From: Nocardiopsis listeri
GTDB lineage: Bacteria; Actinomycetota; Actinomycetes; Streptosporangiales; Streptosporangiaceae
Length of the DNA stretch: 40,332 bases
Direction of reading: 5' to 3'
Assembly: GCF_020741345.1 (NCBI RefSeq)
Contig: NZ_DYZD01000263.1
Span: forward strand, 1-40,332
Positions 33,030-40,332 of the stretch are shown piece after piece. Within the stretch, counting starts at the first letter, position 1. Each line of letters begins with the position of its first letter. A program made the translations under genes and the position numbers. The notes under the pieces are model-generated. The model was given only the letters and a program-made list of their open reading frames with translations. It did no database searches and had not been told where the DNA came from.

Positions 33030-34694
33030 ATGCGGGGAGTCGTCCTCGACGATCTCAGGTACCCGGAGGGGACGGGGGACCCGGCCCTGGACCGACGACT
33101 GCGACGGGCGTTGGAACGGGCCGGGACCGACGAACCGGAACGCGCCGACGAGGACCTGCGCGAACTGCACCGGGAACTCACCGGGCGGCTGGGCGCCGAC
33201 CATCCCGACACATTGTCCGTTCGGGTCCACGCCGCGCTGTGCCTGGAACGGCAGGGTGATCCGGTGGGGGCCGCCGTCGACCTCAGCGGGCTGTGGGGAG
33301 AACTGTCCGTGAGCGTCGGCCCCCTGCATCCCCACATGCTCGCCCTGCAGGCCGAGATAGCCCGGCTGTGGGGAGAATCCGACCTCGTCGACCTGGCGGC
33401 CGACGGCTACGGTCGCCTCGTGGCCCTGCTCGAACAGGCCCGTGGCGTCGACGACCCGGACTCCCTCGCCGCCCGGGAACGGCAGGCCTGGTGGACCGGG
33501 AAGACCGGACCACCGGAAAAGGCCGCGCTCGCCTACGCCGAACTGCTGGACCGACAGCGCCTCGCCCTGGGCCCCAACCACGCCGACGTGCTGGAGAGCC
33601 GCGGGGAACTGGTGCGCTGGTACTCCGCCGCCGGCGACCGGGCGAGGGCGGCACGGGTCTGCGCCGACCAGGTCGCCGCCCGAGAACGCGTCCAAGGGCT
33701 CTCCCACCCGGACACCCTCGCGGCCCTCCTCCAATCGACGCGGCTGCACGCGGAGGCCGGTGATCCGGCCGGCGCCGCGCGGGCCTGCGCCGACCTGCTC
33801 CGTGCCCGGCTGACGACGAAGCCGCTCCGGGACAGGGAGGTCCTCAACACCCGACGGATGCTCGCCCACCACCGGGTCGAGGCCGGGGACCTGTTGCGGG
33901 CCGAACACGACTACGAGGAGCTTCTGCCGGACCTGACCGCTTCCCTGCCGTCGGACCACCGCATCACCCTGCTGACCCGGTTCGGCCGCGCCCGCCTGTT
34001 GTTCCTGTTGGGCGAAACCGACCTGACCAGGTCCGAGCTGGCACAGACCCTCCCGGACCTGCGGCGGGTGCTGGGGGAGGACCACAAGGACGTACTGGAC
34101 GCCTGGTTTCTGCTGGCGGCCTCCATGGTCACCACCGGTGAACTGGAGGAGGCGCTCATCGAGGCCGAGGCGCTGCTGCCGCTGCTACGTCGTCGGTACG
34201 GACTGCGCCACCACACGACCCTGTTCGCGCGGGCACACGTTCTGGAAGGACGGGGCGACCCGGCCGCTCTCGACGTCTACGGGGAACTGCGCGGCGAGTG
34301 GGAGCGGATCTTGGGCCCCACCCATCCCAACACCCTGCTGGTCCGACTCCGGCTGGCCACCGAGGGAGATCTGTCGGAGGCGGTCGAGTGGCGCATGCTC
34401 ACCGGCCTGTTCGAAGAGTTCCGCTCGGCGTTGGGGCCCGACCACGGGCTGACCATCATGTTCCGGGCGCTGCTCGTCACCCTGGAGGAGGACGAGGCCA
34501 CCGCCCTGTCCGATCTGGGTGAACTGTACCGGCGGTGTGTGGAGAACCTGGGAACCGACGCCCCCGGCACCCGGGCGGCGCTGGAGGCCTACACAGAGTG
34601 GCTGGGATTCGTCGTCGGCCGGGAGAGCGGCCTCGAAACCCCCGAGGCCCCCGACGCCCCCGAGGCCGCGGAGGGCGTCGGGCGGGTGGTGTGA
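33030..34694 (+). CDS. Tetratricopeptide-repeat protein
   Basis: 554 residues from ATG 33030, with AAGGGGGAG just upstream. The whole length is helical repeats of about 40-45 residues. Repeats carry the kinesin-light-chain-like motif LGxDHPDTL in variants: LGADHPDTLSVR, LGPNHADVLESR, GLSHPDTLAAL, LGEDHKDVLDAW, LGPTHPNTLLVR and LGPDHGLTIMF. Such proteins act as scaffolds; in actinomycetes similar repeats are often attached to NB-ARC or CHAT-type domains, but no ATPase or protease part is present here. There is no signal peptide or membrane segment, so it is cytoplasmic. The C-terminal 25 residues are Pro/Glu/Ala-rich. Its position after the HelD/HelR-like gene suggests co-expression. Confidence 0.82.
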   Translation: MRGVVLDDLRYPEGTGDPALDRRLRRALERAGTDEPERADEDLRELHRELTGRLGADHPDTLSVRVHAALCLERQGDPVGAAVDLSGLWGELSVSVGPLHPHMLALQAEIARLWGESDLVDLAADGYGRLVALLEQARGVDDPDSLAARERQAWWTGKTGPPEKAALAYAELLDRQRLALGPNHADVLESRGELVRWYSAAGDRARAARVCADQVAARERVQGLSHPDTLAALLQSTRLHAEAGDPAGAARACADLLRARLTTKPLRDREVLNTRRMLAHHRVEAGDLLRAEHDYEELLPDLTASLPSDHRITLLTRFGRARLLFLLGETDLTRSELAQTLPDLRRVLGEDHKDVLDAWFLLAASMVTTGELEEALIEAEALLPLLRRRYGLRHHTTLFARAHVLEGRGDPAALDVYGELRGEWERILGPTHPNTLLVRLRLATEGDLSEAVEWRMLTGLFEEFRSALGPDHGLTIMFRALLVTLEEDEATALSDLGELYRRCVENLGTDAPGTRAALEAYTEWLGFVVGRESGLETPEAPDAPEAAEGVGRVV

Positions 34695-34701
34695 CGGTGG
34701 G

Positions 34702-35430
34702 TCAGCTCAGCCGCTCGGGCGCGCGGAGCCGGCCGCGACGCCGCTTCCAATGACCGGGCACCAACCCCACGGCCAGCAGCCACAGGGCGACCGTCACCAG
34801 GTGGAGGCGTTCGGCCAGCCCCAACGCGACCCCCGGGGAGCCGTCCCCGGCGGAGAGGTACAGTCCGGCGGCGAGCACCAGGACGACCACGGCGGACACC
34901 GCCTGCGCGGCGGTGATCAGTGCCAACACCAGCCAGGAGCGTTCGCCCGCCAGGTGCCGGTCCCTGGTGAGCGCGGCCGAGGCCACCAACGCCGCGAGGG
35001 TCGCGACCACGGCCAGCGGCGGCTGGACGACGCTCACGCCGTCCACCCCCTCCATCACCGACTCCACCGCGCACGCCGCGTCGGTGGACACCACGCACCG
35101 CCCGGGCGACAGGGACGAGGCCAGGGAAGCGACGCCGAACACGATCATGGACCACCACGAGATCGTCAGCAGGCGCCGAGGTCGCTCGGCGCCCAGCGCC
35201 AGTCCGAGGCCGGCGGCGAGCACGACCAGGATCGCGGCGGTCCGATGGGCGCTTTCCAACATCCGGCCGAAGGTGGAGGCGGGGTCGGCCAACGCGCCGG
35301 TGTCGGAGCCGAGCCCGACAGGGAAGACGACCTCCAGTGCCCACATGCTGTAGACCACGGCGGCCACCACCGCGGCCACACGGCCGTCACGGTGGTCCCA
35401 GTGCAGGTGTCCGGTGTTCGAGTGGGACAT
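34702..35430 (-). CDS. Six-helix membrane protein, DUF998-like
   Basis: 242 residues from ATG 35430, chosen because GGATGGGGAACG lies just upstream on the minus strand; ATG 35442 is possible. Hydrophobic segments appear near 18-38, 62-80, 88-108, 135-155, 167-190 and 205-225. LHLVTVALWLLAVGLVPGHW near the end and the overall spacing recall DUF998 proteins. Two cysteines in a loop (PGRCVVSTDAACAVES) could form a disulfide outside the cell. It ends in a strongly basic tail RRRGRLRAPERLS, expected inside. Function unknown. Its stop is only 7 bp from the convergent TPR gene stop and there is no terminator between them, so the transcripts probably overlap. Confidence 0.65.
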   Translation of the reverse strand: MSHSNTGHLHWDHRDGRVAAVVAAVVYSMWALEVVFPVGLGSDTGALADPASTFGRMLESAHRTAAILVVLAAGLGLALGAERPRRLLTISWWSMIVFGVASLASSLSPGRCVVSTDAACAVESVMEGVDGVSVVQPPLAVVATLAALVASAALTRDRHLAGERSWLVLALITAAQAVSAVVVLVLAAGLYLSAGDGSPGVALGLAERLHLVTVALWLLAVGLVPGHWKRRRGRLRAPERLS

Positions 35431-35662
35431 CGCGTTCCCCATCCGCCGATGAACTCGCCTATGTCTCTCGGACGCGACCTGACGTCCGCGCGTTCCGTTC
35501 CTGCGGGGACACTGGTCGTCCTGGGACCTTACGTCACCCAACTCGCGGCGGCACCGTTATCCGCCGGTGCGTGTTCACGCGGCATCATCGGGAAGAGCAC
35601 GGGAACATCGGCGGAGGCGAAGATCCCATGACCGCCGATACCTACGGAAAGGGCGCACGCAG

Positions 35663-36565
35663 ATGAACGGCGCTACCACGACACGATGGATCGTCGTGGG
35701 GGTGGACGGCAGCGACTCCAGCAGGCACGCGTTGGAATGGTCGGCGTATCAGGCCATGCTCCGTGGCCTGGGCGTGTTGATCGTCGCCGCCGCGCGCCCG
35801 CTGGCCACGGACGGTTTCGACGTGTGGTCGAGCGTCGAGGAACAGGCCGAAGCGGCCGAGGGCTCGGGGGCGCGGTCCCTGCTCGACCACGCCCAGGACT
35901 GGGTGTCGCGACTGTTCCCAGAACTGTCCGTGCGCACCCGGATGTCGTACGACCGGCCCGCCCAGGCCCTGATCACGGAGTCCCACCAACCCGGGGTGGC
36001 GGCGGTCGTGGTGGGGTCGCGCGGACTGAGCGGGATCGCCGCGGCGTTCGTGGGGTCGGTGGGCATCGAGCTGGCCGCCCGCTCACCGGTGCCGGTCATA
36101 GTGCTGCCCCGGGACCACGCCGCCGCGCACGGGGTGCGCAGCCGGGTCATCGTGGGGGTGGACGGCTCCGAGCCGAGCCGTCGGGCGTTGGAGTTCGCCT
36201 TCGACCAGGCGGAGTTCGCCGACACCGACCTGGTGGCGGTCAGCGCCTGGCAGCCGTTGGTGGCGTTCGCCGCCGCGACCGGTCCCATCCCGCCGGAACT
36301 GTTCGACGACGCCACGGCCGCGGAGGCCGCCAGGCAGGCCCTGGACGAGGAACTGATGGACCTGCGGCCGGCGCGGTCCACCGTCCGGGTGCACACGCGG
36401 GTGGTCCGCGCGCACCCGGTGGTCGCCCTTCTGGAGGAGGCCACACCCGCCGACCTGATCGTGGTGGGATCTCGCGGTCGCGGCGGTTTCCGCGGCCTGC
36501 TGCTGGGCTCGGTGAGCCACTCGGTCCTGCACGGCGCCCGGGGCCCGGTGGCCATACTGCGTTGA
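35663..36565 (+). CDS. Universal stress protein, tandem UspA domains
   Basis: 300 residues from ATG 35663, preceded by GGAAAGGG. Two Usp domains lie near 8-148 and 158-300. Each begins IVVGVDGSDSS or VIVGVDGSEPS and ends with the ATP-binding pattern G2xG9xG: VVGSRGLSGIAAAFVGSVG with SPVPVIVLP, and VVGSRGRGGFRGLLLGSVSHSVL with GPVAILR. Tandem Usp proteins bind ATP and respond to oxygen, redox or starvation signals; in Mycobacterium and Streptomyces many belong to the DosR/DevR regulon. A GGGAC half-site at 35523 is present but no full DosR box, so regulation here is open. Confidence 0.92.
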   Translation: MNGATTTRWIVVGVDGSDSSRHALEWSAYQAMLRGLGVLIVAAARPLATDGFDVWSSVEEQAEAAEGSGARSLLDHAQDWVSRLFPELSVRTRMSYDRPAQALITESHQPGVAAVVVGSRGLSGIAAAFVGSVGIELAARSPVPVIVLPRDHAAAHGVRSRVIVGVDGSEPSRRALEFAFDQAEFADTDLVAVSAWQPLVAFAAATGPIPPELFDDATAAEAARQALDEELMDLRPARSTVRVHTRVVRAHPVVALLEEATPADLIVVGSRGRGGFRGLLLGSVSHSVLHGARGPVAILR

Positions 36566-36581
36566 TCTGCGAAGGCCCGGC

Positions 36582-36597
36582 AGTGGTCTAGACGGTG
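36582..36597. promoter_or_regulatory. DasR-like site, left 12 bases perfect
   Basis: AGTGGTCTAGACGGTG matches the DasR consensus over its first 12 positions and departs in the last four. It lies 17 bp after the stress-protein stop and 330 bp upstream of the pckG start. Confidence 0.45.
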
Positions 36598-36826
36598 CTC
36601 TCCAGCGCCTTCGACGGTGTTCGGTCCGCACGCCCCGACGGTCTTCGATCCTCGTGTGACGAACAGCACCGTGTGTCGTTGTGGATGCGGCACCGGCCCG
36701 TAACGCAGGGAAAAGCGGCCCCGAACCGTGCCGGGGCGAGCCCGTCGGACGTGCGCGGGCGCACCGTGGTCGAGTGCCCGAATCCCTTGTCTCGCAGCGG
36801 AAGTCGATATTCCATGCTCTCGTTAT

Positions 36827-36855
36827 TAGACCACTGGCCTAGACCAATTGGTCAG
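36827..36855. promoter_or_regulatory. Stacked DasR/NagR-like operators upstream of pckG
   Basis: ACTGGCCTAGACCAAT at 36833-36848 matches the DasR consensus A[C/G]TGGTCTAGACCA[C/G]T at 14 of 16. An extra right half TAGACCACT (36827-36835) and an extra left half TTGGTCA (36848-36854) flank it, and GACCAATTGGTC (36842-36853) is a perfect 12-bp palindrome. TAGACCA is repeated with 13-bp spacing. The cluster is 57 bp before the pckG start, a normal operator position. Confidence 0.6.
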
Positions 36856-36911
36856 TCTTGCCCCTCGTCGTTCATCATTCGAGAGATCTCGTCATTCGAA
36901 GAGGAGCCGTT

Positions 36912-38732
36912 GTGACTGCTGACGTGGGTATTGACGTGGGCACCGCCCTGACCGACAACGAAGAACTCATCTCCTGGGTTCGTGACGTCGCGGAGCTGAC
37001 CCGGCCGGACGAGGTCGTGTGGTGTGACGGCTCCGAGGAGGAGTGGACCCGACTCACCGACCTGCTGGTCGAACAGGGCACGTTCACCCGCCTCGACCCG
37101 AAGAAACGGCCCAACAGCTTCCACTGCAAGTCCGACCCGAGCGACGTCGCCCGAGTAGAGGACCGCACCTTCATCTGCTCCGAGCGCGAAGAGGACGCGG
37201 GCCCCACCAACAACTGGATCGCCCCGGACGAGATGCGCGCCACCTTCGGCGAGGTCTTCAAGGGCGCCATGCGCGGCCGCACCATGTACGTGGTGCCCTT
37301 CTGCATGGGTCCCCTCGGCGGTGACATCTCCCAGCTCGGTGTCGAGATCACCGACTCCCCCTACGTCGTCGTCTCCATGCGCATCATGGCCCGCATGGGC
37401 GCCGCCGCCCTGCGCCTCATCGAGGAGCGCGGAGAGTTCGTCAAGGCCATCCACTCCGTCGGTGCCCCGTTGGAGCCCGGGCAGCAGGACGTCGCCTGGC
37501 CCTGCAACACCACCAAGTACATCTCGCACTTCCCCGAGACCCGCGAGATCTGGTCCTACGGCTCCGGCTACGGCGGCAACGCCCTGCTCGGCAAGAAGTG
37601 CTACGCGCTGCGCATCGCCTCGGTCATGGCCCGTGACGAGGGCTGGCTCGCCGAGCACATGCTGATCCTCAAGGTGACCCCGCCGCAGGGCGAGTCCCAC
37701 TACGTGGCCGCCGCCTTCCCGAGCGCCTGCGGCAAGACCAACCTCGCCATGCTCCAGCCGACCATCCCCGGCTGGAAGGTCGAGACCGTCGGCGACGACA
37801 TCGCCTGGATGCGTTTCGGCGCCGACGGGCGGCTGCGCGCCATCAACCCCGAGGCCGGCTTCTTCGGCGTCGCGCCCGGTACCGGCGTCAAGACCAACGC
37901 CAACGCGGTCGAGACGCTGTGGGGCAACAGCATCTTCACCAACGTCGCCCTCACCGAGGACGGCGACGTGTGGTGGGAGGGCCTCACCGAGGAGCCCCCG
38001 GCCGGCCTGACCGACTGGAAGGGCCGCCCCTGGACCCCCGGGTCCGGTGAGCCCGCCGCCCACCCCAACTCCCGCTTCACCACCCCGGCCGGGCAGGCCC
38101 CGACGATCGCCGACGAGTGGGAGGACCCCGCGGGTGTGCCGATCTCGGCCATCCTGTTCGGTGGTCGCCGCGCCACCGCGGTGCCGCTGGTGAGCGAGTC
38201 CCTGAGCTGGCAGCACGGTGTCTACCTCGGTGCCAACGTCTCCTCCGAGAAGACCGCCGCCCAGGAGGGCTCCGTCGGCGAACTGCGCCGCGACCCGTTC
38301 GCGATGCTGCCGTTCTGCGGCTACAACATGGGCGACTACTTCGCCCACTGGCTGAAGATCGGTGCCGGCGCCGACCAGGCCAAGCTGCCGAAGATCTTCT
38401 ACGTCAACTGGTTCAAGAAGAACGCCGACGGCAAGATCGTCTGGCCGGGCTTCGGTGAGAACAGCCGCGTCATCAAGTGGATCGTCGAGCGCCTCGAGGG
38501 CGACGCCGAGGCCGTGGAGACCCCGATCGGTCACGTGCCGACCGTCGACGGCATCGACACCGAGGGCCTGGACATGTCCGACGAGGACATGAAGTTCGTC
38601 CTCGACGTCGACACCGACGTCTGGAAGCAGGAGGCCGCGCTGGTCCCCGAGTTCTTCAAGACCTTCGGTGACAACCTCCCGAACGAGCTCTGGGACGAGT
38701 ACCACGCGCTGGTGAACCGACTGGACAAGTAG
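36912..38732 (+). CDS. pckG: Phosphoenolpyruvate carboxykinase (GTP)
   Basis: 606 residues from GTG 36912, chosen because GAGGAG lies upstream and the frame then matches family N-termini ([16 protein letters not shown]). It converts oxaloacetate and GTP to PEP and CO2, the entry step of gluconeogenesis. The P-loop is [13 protein letters not shown] near residues 268-280 with the reactive Cys of the GTP-type enzymes; other marks are [83 protein letters not shown] and [10 protein letters not shown]. It stands alone with its own terminator at 38781. DasR-like sites in the promoter link it to amino-sugar signalling (inference). Confidence 0.97.
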   Translation: MTADVGIDVGTALTDNEELISWVRDVAELTRPDEVVWCDGSEEEWTRLTDLLVEQGTFTRLDPKKRPNSFHCKSDPSDVARVEDRTFICSEREEDAGPTNNWIAPDEMRATFGEVFKGAMRGRTMYVVPFCMGPLGGDISQLGVEITDSPYVVVSMRIMARMGAAALRLIEERGEFVKAIHSVGAPLEPGQQDVAWPCNTTKYISHFPETREIWSYGSGYGGNALLGKKCYALRIASVMARDEGWLAEHMLILKVTPPQGESHYVAAAFPSACGKTNLAMLQPTIPGWKVETVGDDIAWMRFGADGRLRAINPEAGFFGVAPGTGVKTNANAVETLWGNSIFTNVALTEDGDVWWEGLTEEPPAGLTDWKGRPWTPGSGEPAAHPNSRFTTPAGQAPTIADEWEDPAGVPISAILFGGRRATAVPLVSESLSWQHGVYLGANVSSEKTAAQEGSVGELRRDPFAMLPFCGYNMGDYFAHWLKIGAGADQAKLPKIFYVNWFKKNADGKIVWPGFGENSRVIKWIVERLEGDAEAVETPIGHVPTVDGIDTEGLDMSDEDMKFVLDVDTDVWKQEAALVPEFFKTFGDNLPNELWDEYHALVNRLDK

Positions 38733-38780
38733 CCGTCCAGGTCGTCCCCTCTCCTTCCGCACCAGGGGCCGGCCGACGTC

Positions 38781-38814
38781 GAGGGGCGTGGGCACGACGG
38801 TGTCCGCGCCCCTT
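38781..38814. terminator. Long hairpin between convergent pckG and secreted-protein genes
   Basis: The stem runs from 38781-38795 to 38800-38814 with GAGGGGCG-type outer and CAC/GTG inner pairs, including three G-U pairs, around GACG. It can act on both strands. Confidence 0.75.
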
Positions 38815-38823
38815 CGTCGTGGG

Positions 38824-39366
38824 TCAGCGGCAGGAGACGTAGCCGGTGCGGAACGTCGTGTCCTGCTCCGAGACGTGCATCCGCCCCTGGACGTTGCCGA
38901 TCGAGGCGATACCGGTGGTGAAGGAGGCGGACCGGTCCGTGGAGATCACCCGGGGTCCGCCCTTGCGCTCAAGGCGACCGATCTGGCCGACGCGCAGCTC
39001 CACGGTGATCCGGCCTCCCGAGGCCTTGGAGTAGCTCACCCTCGCGGTGGTGCAGTCGGTGGTCCGGATGGAGAGGGTCCCGTGGGTGAGGGCGGCCGAG
39101 TCGGTGGCCAAGGTACCGACCCCGTCGGGGTTCTCCACGGCGTCGGCGTATTCGGGGTTCTCGTCCAGGAAGGCCTCCAGGCTCTCCACGTCCTCCCCGA
39201 CCTCGTAGAAGCCATCGTCGGTGATGATGACCTCCACGGAGGAGCTCTGTGCCCGATCGTCCTCGGCGACCGCGGCGGAGGGGGCGAGGAGGACCGAGGC
39301 GGTGGTCACGGCGGCGAACGCGGTGAGCCGGGACCAGGGTCCGCGGGCGGAGAGGAGGGTGGGCAC
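38824..39366 (-). CDS. Secreted protein of unknown function
   Basis: 180 residues from GTG 39366, with GGAAGGA about 10 nt upstream on the minus strand. A longer frame reaches 39480, but only the GTG start puts the signal peptide at the N-terminus: SARGPWSRLTAFAAVTTASV, then LLAPSAAVA before EDDRAQ. The mature part of about 145 residues has an acidic region (DGFYEVGEDVESLEAFLDENPEYADAV) and a probable beta-rich region with TDCTTARVSYSKASGGRITVELRVG. Two cysteines, in TTDCTTA and at the very end YVSCR, could form one disulfide. No catalytic motif or known domain is recognised. Confidence 0.72.
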   Translation of the reverse strand: MPTLLSARGPWSRLTAFAAVTTASVLLAPSAAVAEDDRAQSSSVEVIITDDGFYEVGEDVESLEAFLDENPEYADAVENPDGVGTLATDSAALTHGTLSIRTTDCTTARVSYSKASGGRITVELRVGQIGRLERKGGPRVISTDRSASFTTGIASIGNVQGRMHVSEQDTTFRTGYVSCR

Positions 39367-39571
39367 GGGTGGGGGTCCTTCCGAGGGCGCCGGAGAGAGG
39401 CGGAGTGTGGAGCTGAGAACGTACCAACCGGTAGGTCGGGGGGCCAAGGTCTGAGGTCCCGGCGGTCGGGGCGGGGACAAATGCGGGCGTTCATCCGTTC
39501 CGGCGTTGGGGGCGGCCCGGACGTGTTAACGATGACCCGTCGATACCCCTTTCTCCTGCTGGGAGCCCCGA

Positions 39572-40332
39572 TTGTCCACCCTGCTGCTGCTCGCCGCGCT
39601 TCTACTCGTCATGGTCGCCGGCGCCGTACTGATCTCCCGACGCCTCCAGGTCGACGACGAGTTCTCCGGCGGCGCCCTGGGCGCCACCATCGCTCCCTGC
39701 GTGCTCGCCCTCTACCTCGTGGCCGCGGCCATGGGCGCGGTGATCGCCTGGGAGAACTTCACCACCGCGGAGGACGGTGTCGTCGCCGAGGCCGGCGCGG
39801 CGCGATCCCTGTACTGGAGCACCACCGCCCTGCCCGAGGACGAGGCCGCCGTGGTGCGCGAGAACCTGCGCGCCTACCTGACGACCGTGGTGGAGGACGA
39901 TTGGCCGCGCATGGTGACCGAGGGGGAACTCAGCGCGGAGGGGGACGAGGCCATGGCCGAACTGACCACGTCGGTGCGCACGCTCTCGGCGTCCGACTCC
40001 GGTGACGGGCTCGACCGGTTGACCGCGCGTCAGGAACTCGGCAATCTCAGCGACGCGCGTGTGGCCCGGTCGGACGCCGCGGGGGACGGTATTCCGACGC
40101 TGTTGCTGGTGTTGACCGCGGCGTCCGGTGCGGTGGTCGCGGTGATGCCGTTCGCGATGATCAAGCGCGGTGCCCGGGTGGCCTACCTGTGGGCCACCGT
40201 CAACCTGCTGTTCGTGTTCGCCACCATCGCGCTGCTCTTCTACATCGGTGACCCGTACGCGTCGGCGTTGAGGGCCGACGCAGAGGGGTTGTCGGCGGCA
40301 CTGGTCGCGTTCGAACGTGTCGACTCGACGGC
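39572..40332 (+). CDS. DUF4239-like (bestrophin-like) membrane protein, cut by window edge
   Basis: 253 codons are open from TTG 39572 to the window end; GGGAG lies 6 nt before the start. The N-terminus holds two hydrophobic segments (LLLLAALLLVMVAGAVLI near 4-21, and IAPCVLALYLVAAAMGAVIA near 41-60). A soluble helical stretch follows with AEAGAARSLYWSTTALPEDE and VRENLRAYLTTVVEDDWPRM, and two more segments lie near 170-190 (LLLVLTAASGAVVAVMPFAM) and 198-220. The order and the ARSLYW/VRxxLRxYxxxVxxxEWP-like pattern fit DUF4239. Family role is not established. The 205 bp before it include GTTAACGATG, a possible promoter, but nothing clear. Confidence 0.72.
   Translation, partial: MSTLLLLAALLLVMVAGAVLISRRLQVDDEFSGGALGATIAPCVLALYLVAAAMGAVIAWENFTTAEDGVVAEAGAARSLYWSTTALPEDEAAVVRENLRAYLTTVVEDDWPRMVTEGELSAEGDEAMAELTTSVRTLSASDSGDGLDRLTARQELGNLSDARVARSDAAGDGIPTLLLVLTAASGAVVAVMPFAMIKRGARVAYLWATVNLLFVFATIALLFYIGDPYASALRADAEGLSAALVAFERVDST

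Larger units (their letters stand above)
36566..36911. other. Long intergenic region upstream of pckG
   Basis: These 346 bp hold no supported gene. They carry the DasR-like sites described separately at 36582 and 36827-36855. TATTAG at 36825-36830 is a possible -10 box and would lie inside the operator cluster. No clear terminator for the stress-protein gene was found. Confidence 0.5.

Noticed and set aside
35523..35540. DosR/DevR box before the universal stress gene (GGGAC with GTCAC)
   Set aside because: The spacer is 5 nt rather than 4 and the right arm is imperfect; the match is too weak to claim.
1..40332. CRISPR arrays, tRNA or rRNA genes
   Set aside because: No regularly spaced direct repeats and no cloverleaf or rRNA signatures were found on reading the window.

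Overview
The window is a high-GC, gene-dense actinomycete chromosome segment with frequent GTG and TTG starts. It carries actinobacterial hallmark genes: a DtxR/IdeR-type iron regulator, an XRE-DUF5753/DUF397/RsbW-like trio, a HelD/HelR-type RNA polymerase motor, GTP-dependent PEP carboxykinase and type I pantothenate kinase. The overall flavour fits a Nocardiopsis or Streptomyces-like organism; genus is inference. I see no rRNA, tRNA, CRISPR array, prophage or biosynthetic gene cluster.

Layout. 1-9.5 kb: the 5' end of serC (minus strand), a 1241-residue membrane protein with a type 1 periplasmic-binding-protein-like outer part, pdxH, the iron-dependent regulator, a PAS-GAF-SpoIIE-HATPase phosphatase preceded by a 12-codon overlapping upstream ORF, and a secreted NPP1/NLP-like protein. 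9.5-14.5 kb: a fatty-acid block of acyl-CoA dehydrogenase, a drug-type MFS exporter and a thiolase, with the same palindrome AACCGAA-N5-TTCGGTT in front of the dehydrogenase/MFS divergent pair and in front of the thiolase. 14.5-21.4 kb: AlkZ/YcaQ-like glycosylase, a structured intergenic RNA candidate, a TnpB (IS605 OrfB) remnant with an intact right-end hairpin, exonuclease III overlapping a ribokinase, YceI, ArgS and a small tyrosine phosphatase. 21.4-27.4 kb: PlsX, a KamA-type radical SAM enzyme, the DUF397 / XRE-DUF5753 / RsbW-like ATPase trio with two copies of a TGCACGTGCA palindrome, and a STAS protein. 27.4-40.3 kb: GlmS, CoaA, HelD/HelR-type ATPase, a TPR protein, a small membrane protein, a tandem universal stress protein, PckG, a secreted protein and a truncated DUF4239-like membrane protein.

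How it fits together. Most genes are core metabolism or maintenance. The regulatory layer is the interesting part: (i) DasR-like sites (A[C/G]TGGTCTAGACCA[C/G]T) upstream of both glmS and pckG, suggesting amino-sugar control of GlcN-6-P synthesis and gluconeogenesis; (ii) a palindrome shared by the fatty-acid genes; (iii) a palindrome shared by members of the whiJ-like trio; (iv) dense GTGAA/TTCAC dyads between serC and the large membrane protein; (v) several TANNNT -10 boxes 6-8 nt before start codons, suggesting leaderless mRNAs. The best candidate for an undescribed system is the 1241-residue membrane protein at 323-4048, which appears to join a cytoplasmic region to an extracytoplasmic ligand-binding fold through three membrane segments. 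All domain calls were made by eye from sequence, without database searches.
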